Source: Persicaria tinctoria
Taxonomy: Eukaryota > Streptophyta > Magnoliopsida > Caryophyllales > Polygonaceae
Length of the DNA: 64,000 nucleotides
Direction: 5' to 3'
NCBI GenBank assembly: GCA_037127255.1
Contig: JBANSL010000008.1
Coordinates: 4,302,896 to 4,366,895 of the forward strand
This document shows, one piece after another, positions 11,127 to 22,789 of the stretch. Every line of letters starts with the position of its first letter. Position 1 is the stretch's first letter. The notes under the pieces are model-generated. The model saw nothing but the letters and a program-made list of their open reading frames with translations, ran no database searches and was not told the DNA's origin. The position numbers and the translations under genes were made by a program.

Positions 11127-14100
11127 ATGGGGAAGAAGGAGCAACAGCAGCAAAATCAGTTGCAGCAGATGATGAAAGAGAGAAAAGAGAAAGCGGAAGC
11201 CGTACTCGGTCTTCTCAGAAAGCAAGCTCCTCTCACTCTCAAACAAGTAATTCGTGCTTCATCTGTTTTCTAGCGACGCTCTGTTTTTCTTGTCCTTTTG
11301 ACGATTTTCGTTTTCATTTCTCTATCTAATTTATGGATTTTGACGCCGATCGCGTACAGGAGAAATTCTGCAACACGGCCTGCGTGGAGAGGTTCCTGAA
11401 AGCAAAAGGCGATAGTGTGAAGAAGGCGGCGAAGCACCTCAGAGCTTGCCTTTCATGGAGAGACTCCATCGGAACTGGTAAATCTCTTTTTTCCTCTCCG
11501 TTTGTCGGAATAATTATGAAGTAAACTGAATCAATTGATCATCTGACTCTTTTTGTTTCGTAAATGAAGATAACCTGATCGCAGACGAGTTCTCCGGAGA
11601 ACTGGCGGACGGACTCGCTTATGTTGCTGGCCATGACGAAGATTCCAGACCTGTGATGGTATAATGATGAATTTCTTCTTCCTTTCTGCAATTTGCTTCA
11701 CTCTCTCATTTTGCCAATTTTAGAAAGAAAAAAATAAAATCAACCGGAGGAACACAGATCGGATATGTACTGAAGTCCGTTTAGGACTCGGGATCGGGGG
11801 TCGTGTGCACACGTGCGCCCTTGCACTAATAGCCTAGTACATAAGCCGAGCGGGGTTCCATCCTAAAACCAATTGGCAATAGGAGGAGTAACCCACTAGC
11901 TTATATACTATGGCTTCTTTATTTGTATAATCAATGTGGGACTCTTTGTCTCCTCACATTCTCAACACGCCCCCGCAAGTGCAACTAGGGTCGTCTTTCG
12001 CCTCTAGTTGACACTTGGACAACGGGTCTAGCATCCCATTCTCTTTTTTAGAGAGACCAGGATCGAGAGTCGGGCCGTTTGGCTTTTCCGCTCTGATACC
12101 ATACTGAAGTCCGTTTAGGACTCGGGATCGGGGGTCGTGTGCACACGTGCGCCCTTGCACTAATAGCCTAGTACATAAGCCGAGCGGGGTTCCATCCTAA
12201 AACCAATTGGCAATAGGAGGAGTAACCCACTAGCTTATATACTATGGCTTCTTTATTTGTATAATCAATGTGGGACTCTTTGTCTCCTCACATTCTCAAC
12301 AATATGAACTCCCTACATGGCACTGTTTTGCAGGTTTTCCGGATTAAGCAAGACTACCAAAAGTTCCATTCTCAGAAACTGTAAGTTCATCAGCCTCCCA
12401 CCAACCACAGAGATCATTATTGCTATAATGCTATGCTACCTTTTAGATTACCAAAGTTGTTGCTAATTAAATGACTGTAATCATGTGAAGGTTTACTCGC
12501 TTGCTAGCGTTCACTCTGGAAGTCGCTGTGCAAACTATGCCTCGAAACGCTGAACAGTTCGTTCTCCTCTTCGATGCGAGTGAGTCATCTCTGTTTACCA
12601 GATTTTGTATTTTAACTAGGTTGAAACTCGTTCCCGCTTGCGTAAAAATTTGAAAAAAATAAGGGTAAAATAGTCAAAGTGGTAACAACCTCCATTAAAA
12701 GTCTGAATATAGAGGATTACTAGCCAAACTGCAGCTTTTGCTTTTTTCCTTGTGCTTCTATTCTTTATGACGAAAAAATTACCGATGAAGAATCTCAATT
12801 TCCTATTGTTTCTATGGACTTTTTTTTGATCCTGTGAGCATGCTTTATGAATTTGTGTAATTTGACAGATTTGTTTATTTATGTCTTCGCCTCAAAAAGA
12901 TGAAAATTCAAATTAGAAATAAGTGAAAAAGAGGATCAAATGTGTTGGAAACTGGGTAAAAAAGGCAAACACGGCGTGGTCTTATGATCATTCAACTTTG
13001 TATTCAGATTTTGTTTTGAAAGAACCTAAAAACCCAAAATAAAGAAAGCAAAAGAGATTCAGAGAGAATGAGAATGACAAGCTGGTGAAGGTGCTGTTTG
13101 GTTGGGAAATTTGACATAGAAATTGAAGCACAAGTGTGTCGGAACTCCGGCAGATTTTTGCTGCAAGTACTTGACAAATTACTGCCCCGGTCCCCACCTA
13201 GCGGTGGTGGTGCTGGTGGTGCTTCTACAACTGTAGTTACAGTAGTGGAAAAAACGCCCCCTATTTTGCCTGTGAATGGTCTCTGCAGTTAATACATTTT
13301 TGGTGTTTTCCTCTTTAGTGCTTCTTGCTTACATTACAAATTGCTCTTTTGATTGGTGCATAACTTTTAATTTTTGGAATGTACAATGTACTAGGCTACT
13401 ATAGATCAGCATCAGCTTTCATGAACATGTTACTATCTACGCTTAAGATCATCTCCGAGTCCTATCCTGGGCGGCTTCATAAGGCGTTTGTGATTGATCC
13501 ACCGTCTCTCTTCACTTACCTTTGGAAGGTACACTCAAACCTCATTTATTATGATGGATTGTAAATTCGACCTGATGTCTTTAATTGCTTTTCTAGTTGT
13601 TTGTTAATGGATTGAATTAAATGATGGATGAATATTTCATATTGTGATAAAACATAAATATCCCATGTTTGAATTCCAATTGCAATAAATTCGTTATACA
13701 ATAAATCACGTCTTTAGAGTTTAGATTAAAGTAAATTTATACGGCCTAATTTCATGATTAGTTGATAATAGTGGACTAAAAAGTCCAAGAATTTAAAATT
13801 ACCACTTTTGGTCACATGGACCACAGTGGGTTTTGGAGGAGGGAAAGCAGTTTCAAACTCTGTGAGTTTTTCAGTTATAATGCTGCAATCATCACCGTTC
13901 AAAAGGCCCCCATAATTTCAGCTCAACGGACACGATATGAGCACGTCATCATTTGACCCTTGACTTAAATTGGTATTTTTCTGTGCAGGGGGTGCGTCCG
14001 TTTGTGGACTTGTCCAGCGCAACTACTGTGGTCTCCTCAATGGACTTCGATGATCCGTTGGATTTCAACGACATCTCCATCCCATCTTCCTACCCATCTC

Positions 14101-14759
14101 GAGCCTCGTCCCTCCGATTCGACACGTCATCCATCCCCAACTCATCAACGGCCAAGATCGGCCCATCCGCATCCTCCCGCTTCGCCTTCACCGTATCCCA
14201 CCACTTCGACTCCCTCAAGCCCTGGTACCTCAGCCTCTCGGACACCTCATCCTCCAAGGTCGGGCCCACTTCGGGCCTGGGCCCCGCGCTGATCTCCCCG
14301 GTCAACGCCCGTTCGTTCTCGTTCGCATCCCCCGTTGATCGCACGCCACGTGGCACATTCATCTCCAGGCCCCTGGGTCCCATCTCCACCGCTGACAGGC
14401 TGGCCAGGAAGAGCTTCATCCCGTCGACGCCGATGCCGCAGAAGTCCTACAACGCCGACGCGGCCAACGTGAAGGCGCCGAGGACGCCGAAGCCGTCGTT
14501 CTTCACTTCCCCTGCGGCGTTCTTCCGGCGCCGCGGCGGCGACTCGATCAATGACGGAGCTTCAGTGGCTGGAAGTCACGTGAGCAAGGGGGAGAGGTCA
14601 CGTGAGGCGTTCTCGGCGTATGTGAGATTCTACCGCCGGCCGTACGACGAGATGGTGTACAGGTCGAAGATGAAGCCGCCGCTGGGCGGGCTGATATCCA
14701 TCGTGGCGCCACATCAGCAGCTGAGAAGGCGCCACATGTCAGTCTCTCAACGGTTCTGA
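11127..14759 (+). CDS. Sec14-like CRAL-TRIO domain protein, 455 aa
   Basis: Seven exons join in phase: 11127-11246, 11360-11477, 11570-11658, 12334-12380, 12491-12579, 13395-13528 and 13989-14759. All introns are GT-AG and the stop is TGA. The protein opens MGKKEQQQ, has a CRAL-TRIO N-terminal helical part at about residues 20-75 ([14 protein letters not shown]), then the Sec14 lipid-binding fold to about 230 ([22 protein letters not shown]). Exon 7 adds a Ser/Thr-rich C-terminal extension ending S-V-S-Q-R-F. This layout matches a plant-specific Sec14-like family, thought from homology to bind or move phosphoinositides or other lipids at membranes; the ligand is not known from sequence. The ATG follows the leader and opens the conserved start. 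A TRIM retrotransposon occupies most of intron 3 without touching its splice sites. Confidence 0.95.
11768..12301 (-). mobile_element. TRIM retrotransposon in intron 3 of the CRAL-TRIO gene
   Basis: Two 200-bp direct repeats, 11768-11967 and 12102-12301, are identical by eye and enclose 134 bp. On the minus strand the repeat starts TG and is followed at once by TGGTATCAGAGC (12101-12090), the primer-binding site for initiator methionine tRNA. A G-rich tract (GCGGGGGCG, 11968-11976) lies just before the other repeat, as expected of a polypurine tract. A 5-bp target duplication, atatg, flanks it at 11763-11767 and 12302-12306. The 534-bp length and lack of any frame make it a terminal-repeat retrotransposon in miniature, mobilised in trans. 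It lies antisense to its host gene. Confidence 0.95.
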
Positions 14760-17186
14760 TCATCCCAATCAGATCAATCCCGCATATTTCAGAAGTCAGA
14801 TAATCAGATCCGTTGTATGAAGAAGAGATCGGAGATCGAGTAGTACATATATCTTACCCTTATTTACCTCACCCCTCTGAAAAAAAAAGGATGATCAAGT
14901 TTTGCTTGATGGAATATATATTAAATTTACTGATTGAAATTAAATTAATTGATTAAGCAATTAATCAATTACAATTTGGAGTGCTGTTGGCCGAGGGCCT
15001 TTTTGTGGCAAGGAGCAAATAATTGTTTACTTATTAGGAGTACATTTTACATGCATGGTTGAATCGTTGTTTGGTGTCGATTGTAGTTTTGAGAGCAATA
15101 TGATAGTGTTGATTATGATAATGTTTTGTAATTTGTTATTGTGGATTGCGAGTGGTGGCTAGTAAATTATAAAATTAAGAATTAGGGGAGACTACGTGCA
15201 AAGTGGGATGTGAAATGGTGTGCATAGTTGGTCAACAATGCAAATAAAATGTTATGGGAAGGAGGGTAGCTTGGTCTATACGTCGAACATTTTGGTCTAT
15301 GGAAATTCCAAGAAAAATGTTGATCTTCATATATATATGTTTTTGTTTTCAAATTTAATTTCGTGCTGATTGTTTCAAAGTAGATTTGTGATTTGGTTTT
15401 GTGTTAAGGTTTCGAACGAATTAATTTGATGCCTAGCTATGACGCTTCTCACTTAAGATACTATTCAATTAAGCTACATTAATGGCATGGTTTTGGATGA
15501 TTCTTACTAAATCATATTTAATGTGAAGACGGATAAGGTTGTAATCTTTAATCACTAGACCAATGATTCCCTTTGACAAAATCACTTAGGTTTACCTGAC
15601 GCCATTCGTCCGGATATTCTTGATTGTCACAAGTTTCGTCCTTGAGTTCACTATCCACACCAATCTTTTCCTAAATGGAAAAAAAAGTCTATTTGAATCA
15701 TCTCTGTTAATTTCTCCAAAATAGAAAAATATTAAATATATTATCCAAATTAGTTTTGTTGATGCTTCAACAAATTTCATATTTCGAAAATTTAAATAAA
15801 CATTTGTATTTTAGAGAATGTAAAACCTCTTTTATTTTCTTACTTTTGAGATTGCCCAAAAAAAAAAATGTTAGATAAAAGAAGATTTAAATTATTTACT
15901 AAAATGTGGAATATGTGGGAGATGCTCTTGGGTACCTATAAATGGTCTATGTGTTGCGTAGGATAATTACTTGTGAATATGACTGGAAAGTTGGCATGGG
16001 TCTGGTCTGGGCCATCTGGTAGCCTAAATTTGGGTTTCTCATATGTTTTCTGATCATATACTTTAATAATGCAAAATAATACTATTGTTTTGTCTTGTTA
16101 TAAGACATTATATAAAATGCTAAAGCAAAAGGAGTAATAGTTTGAATCTAAACAAAAAGTATTATATTGAGTATGAGCAAATTTGAAACCTTGATTACAC
16201 TTGCAAATTGATAAAATAACCGGTCATCAAAAAAGCGAATTTGATCACCGACTCTCTTGTTTCACTTAATTTATTTTTTGTTTTCCATTTGGCTTGCACT
16301 TGTTTGTCGATCTGTATGTGGGTGTTTTGCTTTTTTTTTTTGTTAACGAGATGTTAGGAAAAGGGTTACTCTCCGTGTAGTTTATGTGCAGCCCGAATTT
16401 GTTTATTCAAGGGTCTCTCTTGGTTCCCCCACCCTCAAAAAAAAAATATTTTAAAATTAATTTTAAATTTAAACATAATTACCCTTCCATTTTTTATTTT
16501 TTTTTGCAAAAGCAAAATCTTACAAGTCATTTTTCAAGTAAAGTTAATTGCAATAAATTTATTTAGAAATCATCAACTTAGGTAGATATGAAAGGTGGGG
16601 CTAAAATTCCGGTTGTTGAGTAAGAAGAAACTGCAGTTAAGCAGCGAGGATAATAGGAATAAGTGTCGTGTTGTTTGTCTTAGAAGTCAAACCTTTCTTA
16701 CTGTAATTTTTCATATTGTTGCCAGACCAATTTTTTTAAAAAAAGAAGGCTTATTTATTTGTAAATGTAAGTATTGTATGTGAATGGGTGTATGCATGTA
16801 TTTGTAATTTTCCGGGGGTAATTTTTTAATACTTTGGGGCACTAATTATTTTGTCGAATACCAAAGTGTCCTGGAGTGATCAAGGTGGCCATGTAAGTGG
16901 GTTTGTGTAATTTGGGCCTCAATTTTTGTAAATTAACTTACAAGAAGAGGGTTATGGCCAATGGGCACCTCTGATTACCAACTTTATTTAAAAAGTCCAT
17001 GAATTTGAGAGTTTTTGTTTTTACCCTTGTTTTGTGTATTTATGTTTATTTTGGGAAAATTCGGCCTATTGCCCCTTGATTTTGCATATGTATCAAGTTT
17101 CAAATTTGCAAGTTGAACGCTTCTATATGTTGTTTTATTTCTCCACTTGGTAACCTTTCTATTTTTATTTTGAAAGGAAATTAAAT
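14760..17186. other. Intergenic DNA downstream of the CRAL-TRIO gene
   Basis: The first part presumably holds the 3' untranslated region. Beyond about 15000 no coding signal, paired termini or RNA gene was recognised. Confidence 0.4.
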
Positions 17187-17876
17187 GGGATTTATAGAAA
17201 ACCACCCTTTAAATATGGGTGTTTTCACTTAACCACCCCTTAAATTCAAAATTACAGAAAACCACCCTTTAAATGGTATTTGTTTACAACTCACCACCCA
17301 TTCAACTATTTTAGTTACTTAATCATTAAATATATTATATTTTAATATTTTTAACCTCAAATTTGATTGTAAATATACCCAAATTTTGAATTTAAGGGCC
17401 CAATTATATTTTAGGGATCATTGTATTTATTTTTAAAAATAATAATCAATAAATACGAGAATTATTATCTTAATTTATGTTTGAAAATGTTTAAAACATT
17501 ATGTAAATTACTCTTATTTAAAATATAAATAAATAAGAGTAATTTCCATAATATTTTAAAATTTTATAAACATTTTCAACCATAAATCAATATAATAATT
17601 CTAGGCTATATTTATTATTATTATTTAAAAATAAATAAAATAATCCCTAAAATATGATCAAACCCTTAAATTCAAAATTTGGATATATTTACAATCAAAT
17701 TTGAGTTTAAAAATATTAAAATATAATATATTTAACGATAAATTAAAGAAAATAGTTGAATTGGTGGTGAGTTGTAAACAAGTAACATTTAAAGGGTGGT
17801 TTTCTGTAATTTTGAATTTAATGGGTGGTTAAGTGAAAACACTCACATTTAAAGGGTGGTTTTAAGTACTTTTCCC
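17187..17876. mobile_element. Fold-back / MULE-like element with about 300-bp inverted arms
   Basis: The left arm (from GGGATTTATAGAAAACC) and the right arm (ending before 17876) are inverted copies over almost their whole length, meeting near 17500. Shared phrases include AAAACCACCCTTTAAAT, TTCACTTAACCACCC and TTCAAAATTACAGAAAACC. Ends beginning GGG and very long inverted repeats suggest a MULE-derived or fold-back element. No clean 9-bp target duplication was found. The end of another copy lies at 63925-64000. Confidence 0.75.
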
Positions 17877-18668
17877 TTTATAATTTATTTCATCGGATAG
17901 ACCAGATGAGCTGGGTATTGGGTAAACCTTCGATTTGTGAACAGTTTATGGTAATTCTCTTTAATTATGTGGAGAGTGAGAAAATATCCCTCATCGGCGG
18001 AAACTTATAAAGAATGTGTATAGATATAAGTTTTTAATTTATTTTTTCCTATTTGATTAGTTAGTTTGTATCAGCTACTTTATCAGATGGGTTAACAAAA
18101 ATCTTACTAGTTTATGGAAATTTTAGTTTAATATATATTTAACACACTTAATTCATAAGCTTTAACTGCTCTATCGACTTCAACTACCCTATCAACTCCG
18201 TGTGACCAAACTGACCCGATATCCAACTTATATATTGGAATTATTGCGTACTTGTATATCTTTAGAACCCAAATTTTAAAATTAGCATAGTATCTCACTA
18301 TATGGAGAACTTTTTGTTGATTTTGTGATTGATAGCTAAAGCTTTCACTTGCAGTCATTCTTTATAATGCATTTCATGAAACTGTTTATCAAAAATACTC
18401 AAAATGACCAAATTTGAATCAACCAGAACAACATAAACTCGAAATAAATTATACTCTGTATTGTATTTTTTTAATTGAGTTTGTGTCTTGATTTAAAATG
18501 ATAATTTTTTAACTCGACTCACTCAAAATAATCCAAAACTTGAATTGCTCTCCTCATGACAATTTATGGATATATTTTTGCTTAGAAAAAGTATTAAAAG
18601 TCAAACTAGCTGGTTTAACAATGTGCTTTATTACATTACCAACAAAAAATGTGCTTTATTAATCCCTA
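17877..18668. other. Intergenic DNA, no gene seen
   Basis: No recognisable gene or bounded element. Confidence 0.4.
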
Positions 18669-19238
18669 CTCCCTCCAGTCAGAAATAAACGATATTTGAC
18701 TTTTGTACACGTAGTTTTAAGAGTTAAAAACTATATAAAATCGTATTTTTTCCACAATTTATTACTTATTAGTAATAAGTATTAAATTCAGAGGCAGATC
18801 TCTTAAAGCGCAAACTCAGCTGATGCTGGGAGAAATTTTTGTTTTTAAGCTTATACTTTTTTTTTGCTAGGGTAATTATTTTCTTTTTAGCCTTATTTTA
18901 ATTAGACTCACTTGTAAATTTAAAAGTCTCCTATTTGTGCTTTTTATTTGTAATTAGAGTATTTCTTATAATAAATATTTTGTAACTCTTTTAATTATCA
19001 AAATTTAAATCTATTTTATATTTTTGGTGAAAAACTATATAAGAATCATATTTTGGTATGAAAAAAAAAAATGGACCTCTTCACAATAAATAATTTTTCG
19101 CTCATCTAACTTTAAAATATTAGATCCGCCACTGATTAAATTTTGAAGAATTTTTTTTTTAAAAAAAATTTATATAGTTTTTTGCTCCTAAAACTACATG
19201 TATAAAAGTAAACACCGTTTATTTCCGACCTGATGGAG
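18669..19238. mobile_element. Stowaway-type MITE interrupted by a hAT MITE
   Basis: The left end CTCCCTCCAGTCAGAAATAA and the right end (complement of CTCCATCAGGTCGGAAATAA) are inverted repeats lying between TA dinucleotides at 18667-18668 and 19239-19240. The inner ACTTTTGTACACGTAGTTTT region also matches the opposite arm. A 346-bp hAT MITE with its own target duplication interrupts it, so the original Stowaway was about 216 bp. Confidence 0.85.
18789..19134. mobile_element. hAT-type MITE nested in a Stowaway MITE
   Basis: It starts CAGAGGCAGATC and ends with the complement of CAGTGGCGGATC, and has a perfect 8-bp target duplication, attaaatt, at 18781-18788 and 19135-19142. It is the same family as 1392-1808 in the opposite orientation: both share GCTGATGCTGGG-like and CTAGGTGAGCGAAAA-like subterminal phrases. 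Confidence 0.9.
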
Positions 19239-19513
19239 TATAATACTAGCTACAGTCTCCATGACCAGTCTCTCCTCATCAACTAGTTCGATCAAAGAGG
19301 GAGATCTTAGGCTGTGTTCGGCAGGGGATCTTGAGAGATTGTGGAGCTTTTGTCCAAACACAAATCAGATTTCCTCCATTGCAATGGTGTTCGGTAGCAG
19401 CTTCCTACAGATTTAGGGATGGAGATTGTGGGGATTTCAGTGGATTATTTTGAAATCTTTCTACCCCAAGATTCAGGAGATTGTCAAGGGATTTTGATTT
19501 GTGAGGGCCAAAT

Positions 19514-20023
19514 TTGCCCCTGCCTTCCACAATTCCCAATTCCAGATCTGGAGAGGACAATGAAGACGACTCTCTCTATCAAACAAACTCCGACCACTCC
19601 ACCGACGACAATGAAGATGACTTGTTACACGCCTACGCCTCCACACCGGACTTCGCCATCGCCTACGCCTCCACACCGGACTTCGCCATCGCCTACGCCT
19701 CCCACCAGTTCTTCTCCTCCCCAGGCCGCTCCAACTCCATCGTCGACTCCTCCTCATCTTCGGAATTGGAGCCATGTCCGAGCGATAAGGCGGCGTCGGG
19801 AGGCGTGGCGGTGCAGAAGTATTCGCCGGACCCGTATGCAGATTTACGGCGATCTATGGAGGAGATGGTGGAGGCGCGTGGGCTTCATGGTGGAGGCCCC
19901 TGCCAAAGCATTCATCAGATCTGGAGAGAGGCAGAAGCGAAGGAGAAGCGGCGACCTTCATCACCGTCGCCGATGTCGTCTCTTCTCGTCGACGGGGGGG
20001 GGGGGGGGGGGGTCAGGATTTGA
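19514..20023 (+). pseudogene. OVATE family protein (OFP) gene fragment
   Basis: The open frame has acidic low-complexity sequence at the N terminus, then S-H-Q-F-F-S-S-P-G-R-S-N-S-I-V, a phrase typical of OFP proteins, and then G-V-A-V-Q-K-Y-S-P-D-P-Y-A-D-L-R-R-S-M-E followed by E-M-V-E-A-R-G-L, which is the start of the OVATE domain. The domain is cut short after that point: the second half, which carries the conserved L-x2-Y-L-x-L-N stretch, is missing, and the frame runs into a 19-G tract and stops. OFPs are plant transcriptional repressors that shape organs by binding TALE homeodomain and TRM proteins. This copy should not be functional. A 30-bp unit coding A-Y-A-S-T-P-D-F-A-I is repeated in tandem at about 19638-19700. 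Confidence 0.75.
19994..20012 (+). repeat. Poly-G tract (19 G)
   Basis: A run of 19 G within the captured OVATE fragment. It could form a G-quadruplex and its exact length is prone to sequencing error. Confidence 0.9.
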
Positions 20024-20859
20024 GGCTGGTGGTGGAGAACAGCTCCAGGGGAGTCGGTTTGTCCCAAATGCTTTCGATTCGTGCCTAACATGGTTTTGAT
20101 TTGTCCCAAATGCTTTCGATTTTTCAGATTTCACTGTCGATTTCACATTTCAAAGGTGTAACATGTTTTGGTAATGCTTGGAGAGGATTGTTATGGGTTT
20201 CTCCCAAAATACCTTTGATTTCTAGTTTCTTCAAATTGCAACGTGTTGCAGGAGTTTGCAGAGACAAGTTGGAGGAGGAAGAAGATGAATTTCTGAAATT
20301 GGACACCTTCATTCATACGTGGTCTAAGCTGTAATATAATGTTGAATTGCTGAGTATTAGAAAAATCTGACCAACCCGAGTGAAGACTCCACTTTGATTG
20401 TAAGATCTTGAGAACTAACGTACAGGTGATCTAAAGGATGATGAAAGACAAAAGGATGGGTTTCAAGGTCTTGAAACCCAGACTAAAATGTTTGATCACT
20501 TATGCATTTCTCTATTTTGACTTATTCTCTTACAGGAAAGAATTCGAGGCCAACCTTTTTGGGCCTAAATTATAATGGGCTTTATATTGGACCATGAGAT
20601 GTGATTTGGACTTTATCGATTTTTACATGAGTTTCTCATCTAACCCACTTTATGTACTAGATACATTATGGAAGTTCTTTCAGGATTCCACTTTTTATAC
20701 AAGGAAAGAATCGATCCATAGTTGATCATACTTGATCAAGAAGAAAGTCGATGGAACATCTTGGAAGGCACACAAAGAATCAGTTTTCGAAGGAATTCAA
20801 ATGTATTGGAAAGAATTTGAAATTCAAACGGTTCTCCCTCCAAGAAACTCTACAAGTGT

Positions 20860-21390
20860 TCCTACTATAAAAAGACGAAGGCTAAGAAGGATGAAAACTA
20901 ACTAAGCAAGCACTCAAGCAATCATAAGCATCTTAAAGCATTCGTCAAGTTTCTCCTACATTCTCAAAAAGCTTAGTTGTTGATCATTGTTTAAGAGTTG
21001 AGAGAAACACTAGCACTTATAGTACAAGTCATTCAATTTACACTTAGAGTTTTCATACTCGATCAAAGCACACTTAGTGTGTGGTGTGAGCTTTTATTTC
21101 ACTTGTAAGGTTGAGAGCTAGAATAGAAGCGGTGAGGCTTTAAGTGTTTGAATCCTACGGATTGGATAATCCTAGGCGGGGACGTAGGCCAGTTGGTGCC
21201 GAACCTCGTTAACAATTCGTGTGTTCATCTTTTATATTCCGCATTTACATTGTCATATTCGATTTTACTTTGTCAAGTCCTGATAGCCTATATCAAGGTC
21301 TTGACAAGTTGCAGTTAATTTCTATTGTTGCGAAAATCGTCCGTACTCTATTCATCCCCCCCTTTCTTCTAGAGTATTATTCATCGCCTT
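20860..21390 (+). mobile_element. Copia-type LTR sequence (probable solo LTR)
   Basis: The segment carries the usual 3' part of a Copia LTR: 'cggggacgtaggcc' followed by 'gccgaacctcgttaac' (21177-21212), and later 'gtccgtactctattcatcccccc' (21340-21362). No internal reverse transcriptase or integrase follows, so it looks like a solo LTR or a fragment. Its 5' border could be further left, near 20350. The exact ends and 5-bp target duplication were not resolved. Confidence 0.6.
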
Positions 21391-21760
21391 ATAGACTCTT
21401 CACCGAGTACTCGGGCGGCCGCAATGGTGGAATCGACAACTCCGGCCGTCACCAGCGCCTCGTCGTCGCCAGCTCGTGGTTGTCGTGGGTGAGTGTGTGA
21501 AAGAGGAGGAAGAGAGGTCACGAGGGAGGGGGAAGGAGCTGGGTACGAGGGGTACTATTTTATGGGCACAATGGTAATTTTCAACCTTCAAAATATATCA
21601 CAATCCTCTACCTACCAAACACCTTTTGGAGATTTCCGTCATAAATAATCTCAATACACAAAATCCCATTAATCTACCAAAATAATCTTCATCTCCTAAA
21701 ATCTACTGAAATCCCCATAATCCCCATAATCTCCGTCGTCTAGTGTCAAACACAGCCTTA

Positions 21761-22587
21761 ATTAGTTACTTGGATTATGTCATGGGCTAGACGGGTCAAG
21801 GCTATATACGTACACAAATAGGCCTAGGGTGTCTTATGGTAATCTTGGGCTAGCCGTGAATCTAGGGGTTTTGTGGAATGACGACAAAAGATGACCTAGG
21901 GATTTTGTTTAGTTATGTATGCTAATTTGAAGCAGGTTTGGAATGTTTGTTATCATAATTGACTTGTGAGATTTCAACACATCGATATATTGTGAAGTCG
22001 ATAACTCAACAAGATTGCTGATAAAATAGCTAACCGTGTGTGTGTGTTTTTTTCCATAGGACATTATGACTTATTTGAACCTTCGGATGATGCTTTTCAT
22101 CAAATCGTCGAAGATTTTATGCTCCCTTATTTTGTACCTTGCTAAAATGGCCTCTTTGTTTCTTGCATTTGGCATTAGACATGGGTCTAGATTTGGTCAA
22201 ACACACCCTTTTCTTGCATGGTATCACCTGAAGGCTGAATTTGATCCATTCAACACCGAGGGAAATTCATCAGAGCAACACAACAGTACACATCAAGTAA
22301 CAAGATTTTACCCTCCTTGAAATGGTCACGTGCCCATCCCCCACCCAACCAAACAACATTGCAGACATTCAGATTGTTTGTAGGGATTCAGTTTCAACTG
22401 AAATAGTTCCCTCCAACCTGCCCTTTGTATTCCAACAGCAAAACCCATTGGCCTATTTCATCACTTGCTATTGAAATAGTCCCTCCAACCTGTCTTTATA
22501 TAAGCGTCATTTACACAAAACCACCCTTAAATATATAGGCTTCATGAAACTAACACTCCATGTTTGAAAATCACCTCCATCATTAAC
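21761..22587. other. Intergenic DNA, no gene seen
   Basis: Contains a short repeated phrase 'gaaatagtyccctccaacctg' (near 22399 and 22469). No gene recognised. Confidence 0.4.
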
Positions 22588-22780
22588 TTTTTTTTTTTTT
22601 TTTGATCAGGTAAGAGTTCGGGTGGTATAACCCTACTCGAAAACATTCTTGCCGAGTTGTAGAATGTAGATGAGGTCCTGAAGACCTGACTCATTGTAAA
22701 TGTTGAGACTCCGGATGTAACAGCAAAGGTGTGCAACCTTTGATGTGATTGATAAGGTTGCACTATGTTGTCATCACCCA
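22588..22780 (-). mobile_element. LINE 3' end fragment, minus strand
   Basis: On the minus strand the sequence encodes K-V-A-H-L, then S-L-N-I-Y-N and L-Q-D-L-I, then a stop. This aligns with the last residues of the LINE RNase H domain at 5530-5628 (K-V-A-H-L, T-N-L-Y-N-D, L-L-D-L-I). It continues into a hairpin (22639-22619), the tail phrase CTTACCTGATC and a 16-base poly-A (poly-T at 22588-22603 on the plus strand). It is a short 5'-truncated L1-type insertion. Confidence 0.8.
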
Positions 22781-22789
22781 TATATCGTT

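Larger units (their letters stand above)
19310..21757. mobile_element. PIF/Harbinger-type element carrying a captured gene fragment
   Basis: The left end GGCTGTGTTCG and right end (complement of GGCTGTGTTTG) are inverted and lie between TTA trinucleotides at 19307-19309 and 21758-21760, the target preference of PIF/Harbinger elements. Subterminal regions on both sides are rich in related words (gagattgtgg; ccccataatctcc). Inside are an OVATE-family gene fragment (19514-20023) and Copia LTR sequence (about 20860-21390). No transposase is visible, so it would depend on a partner element. Confidence 0.72.

Noticed and set aside
14002..14292. Overlapping Pro/Ser-rich frame in exon 7 of the CRAL-TRIO gene
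   Set aside because: It is out of frame with the exon that joins in phase and matches its family.
19473..19775. Arg/Trp-rich minus-strand frame in the PIF-type element
   Set aside because: It is antisense to the OVATE fragment and low in complexity.
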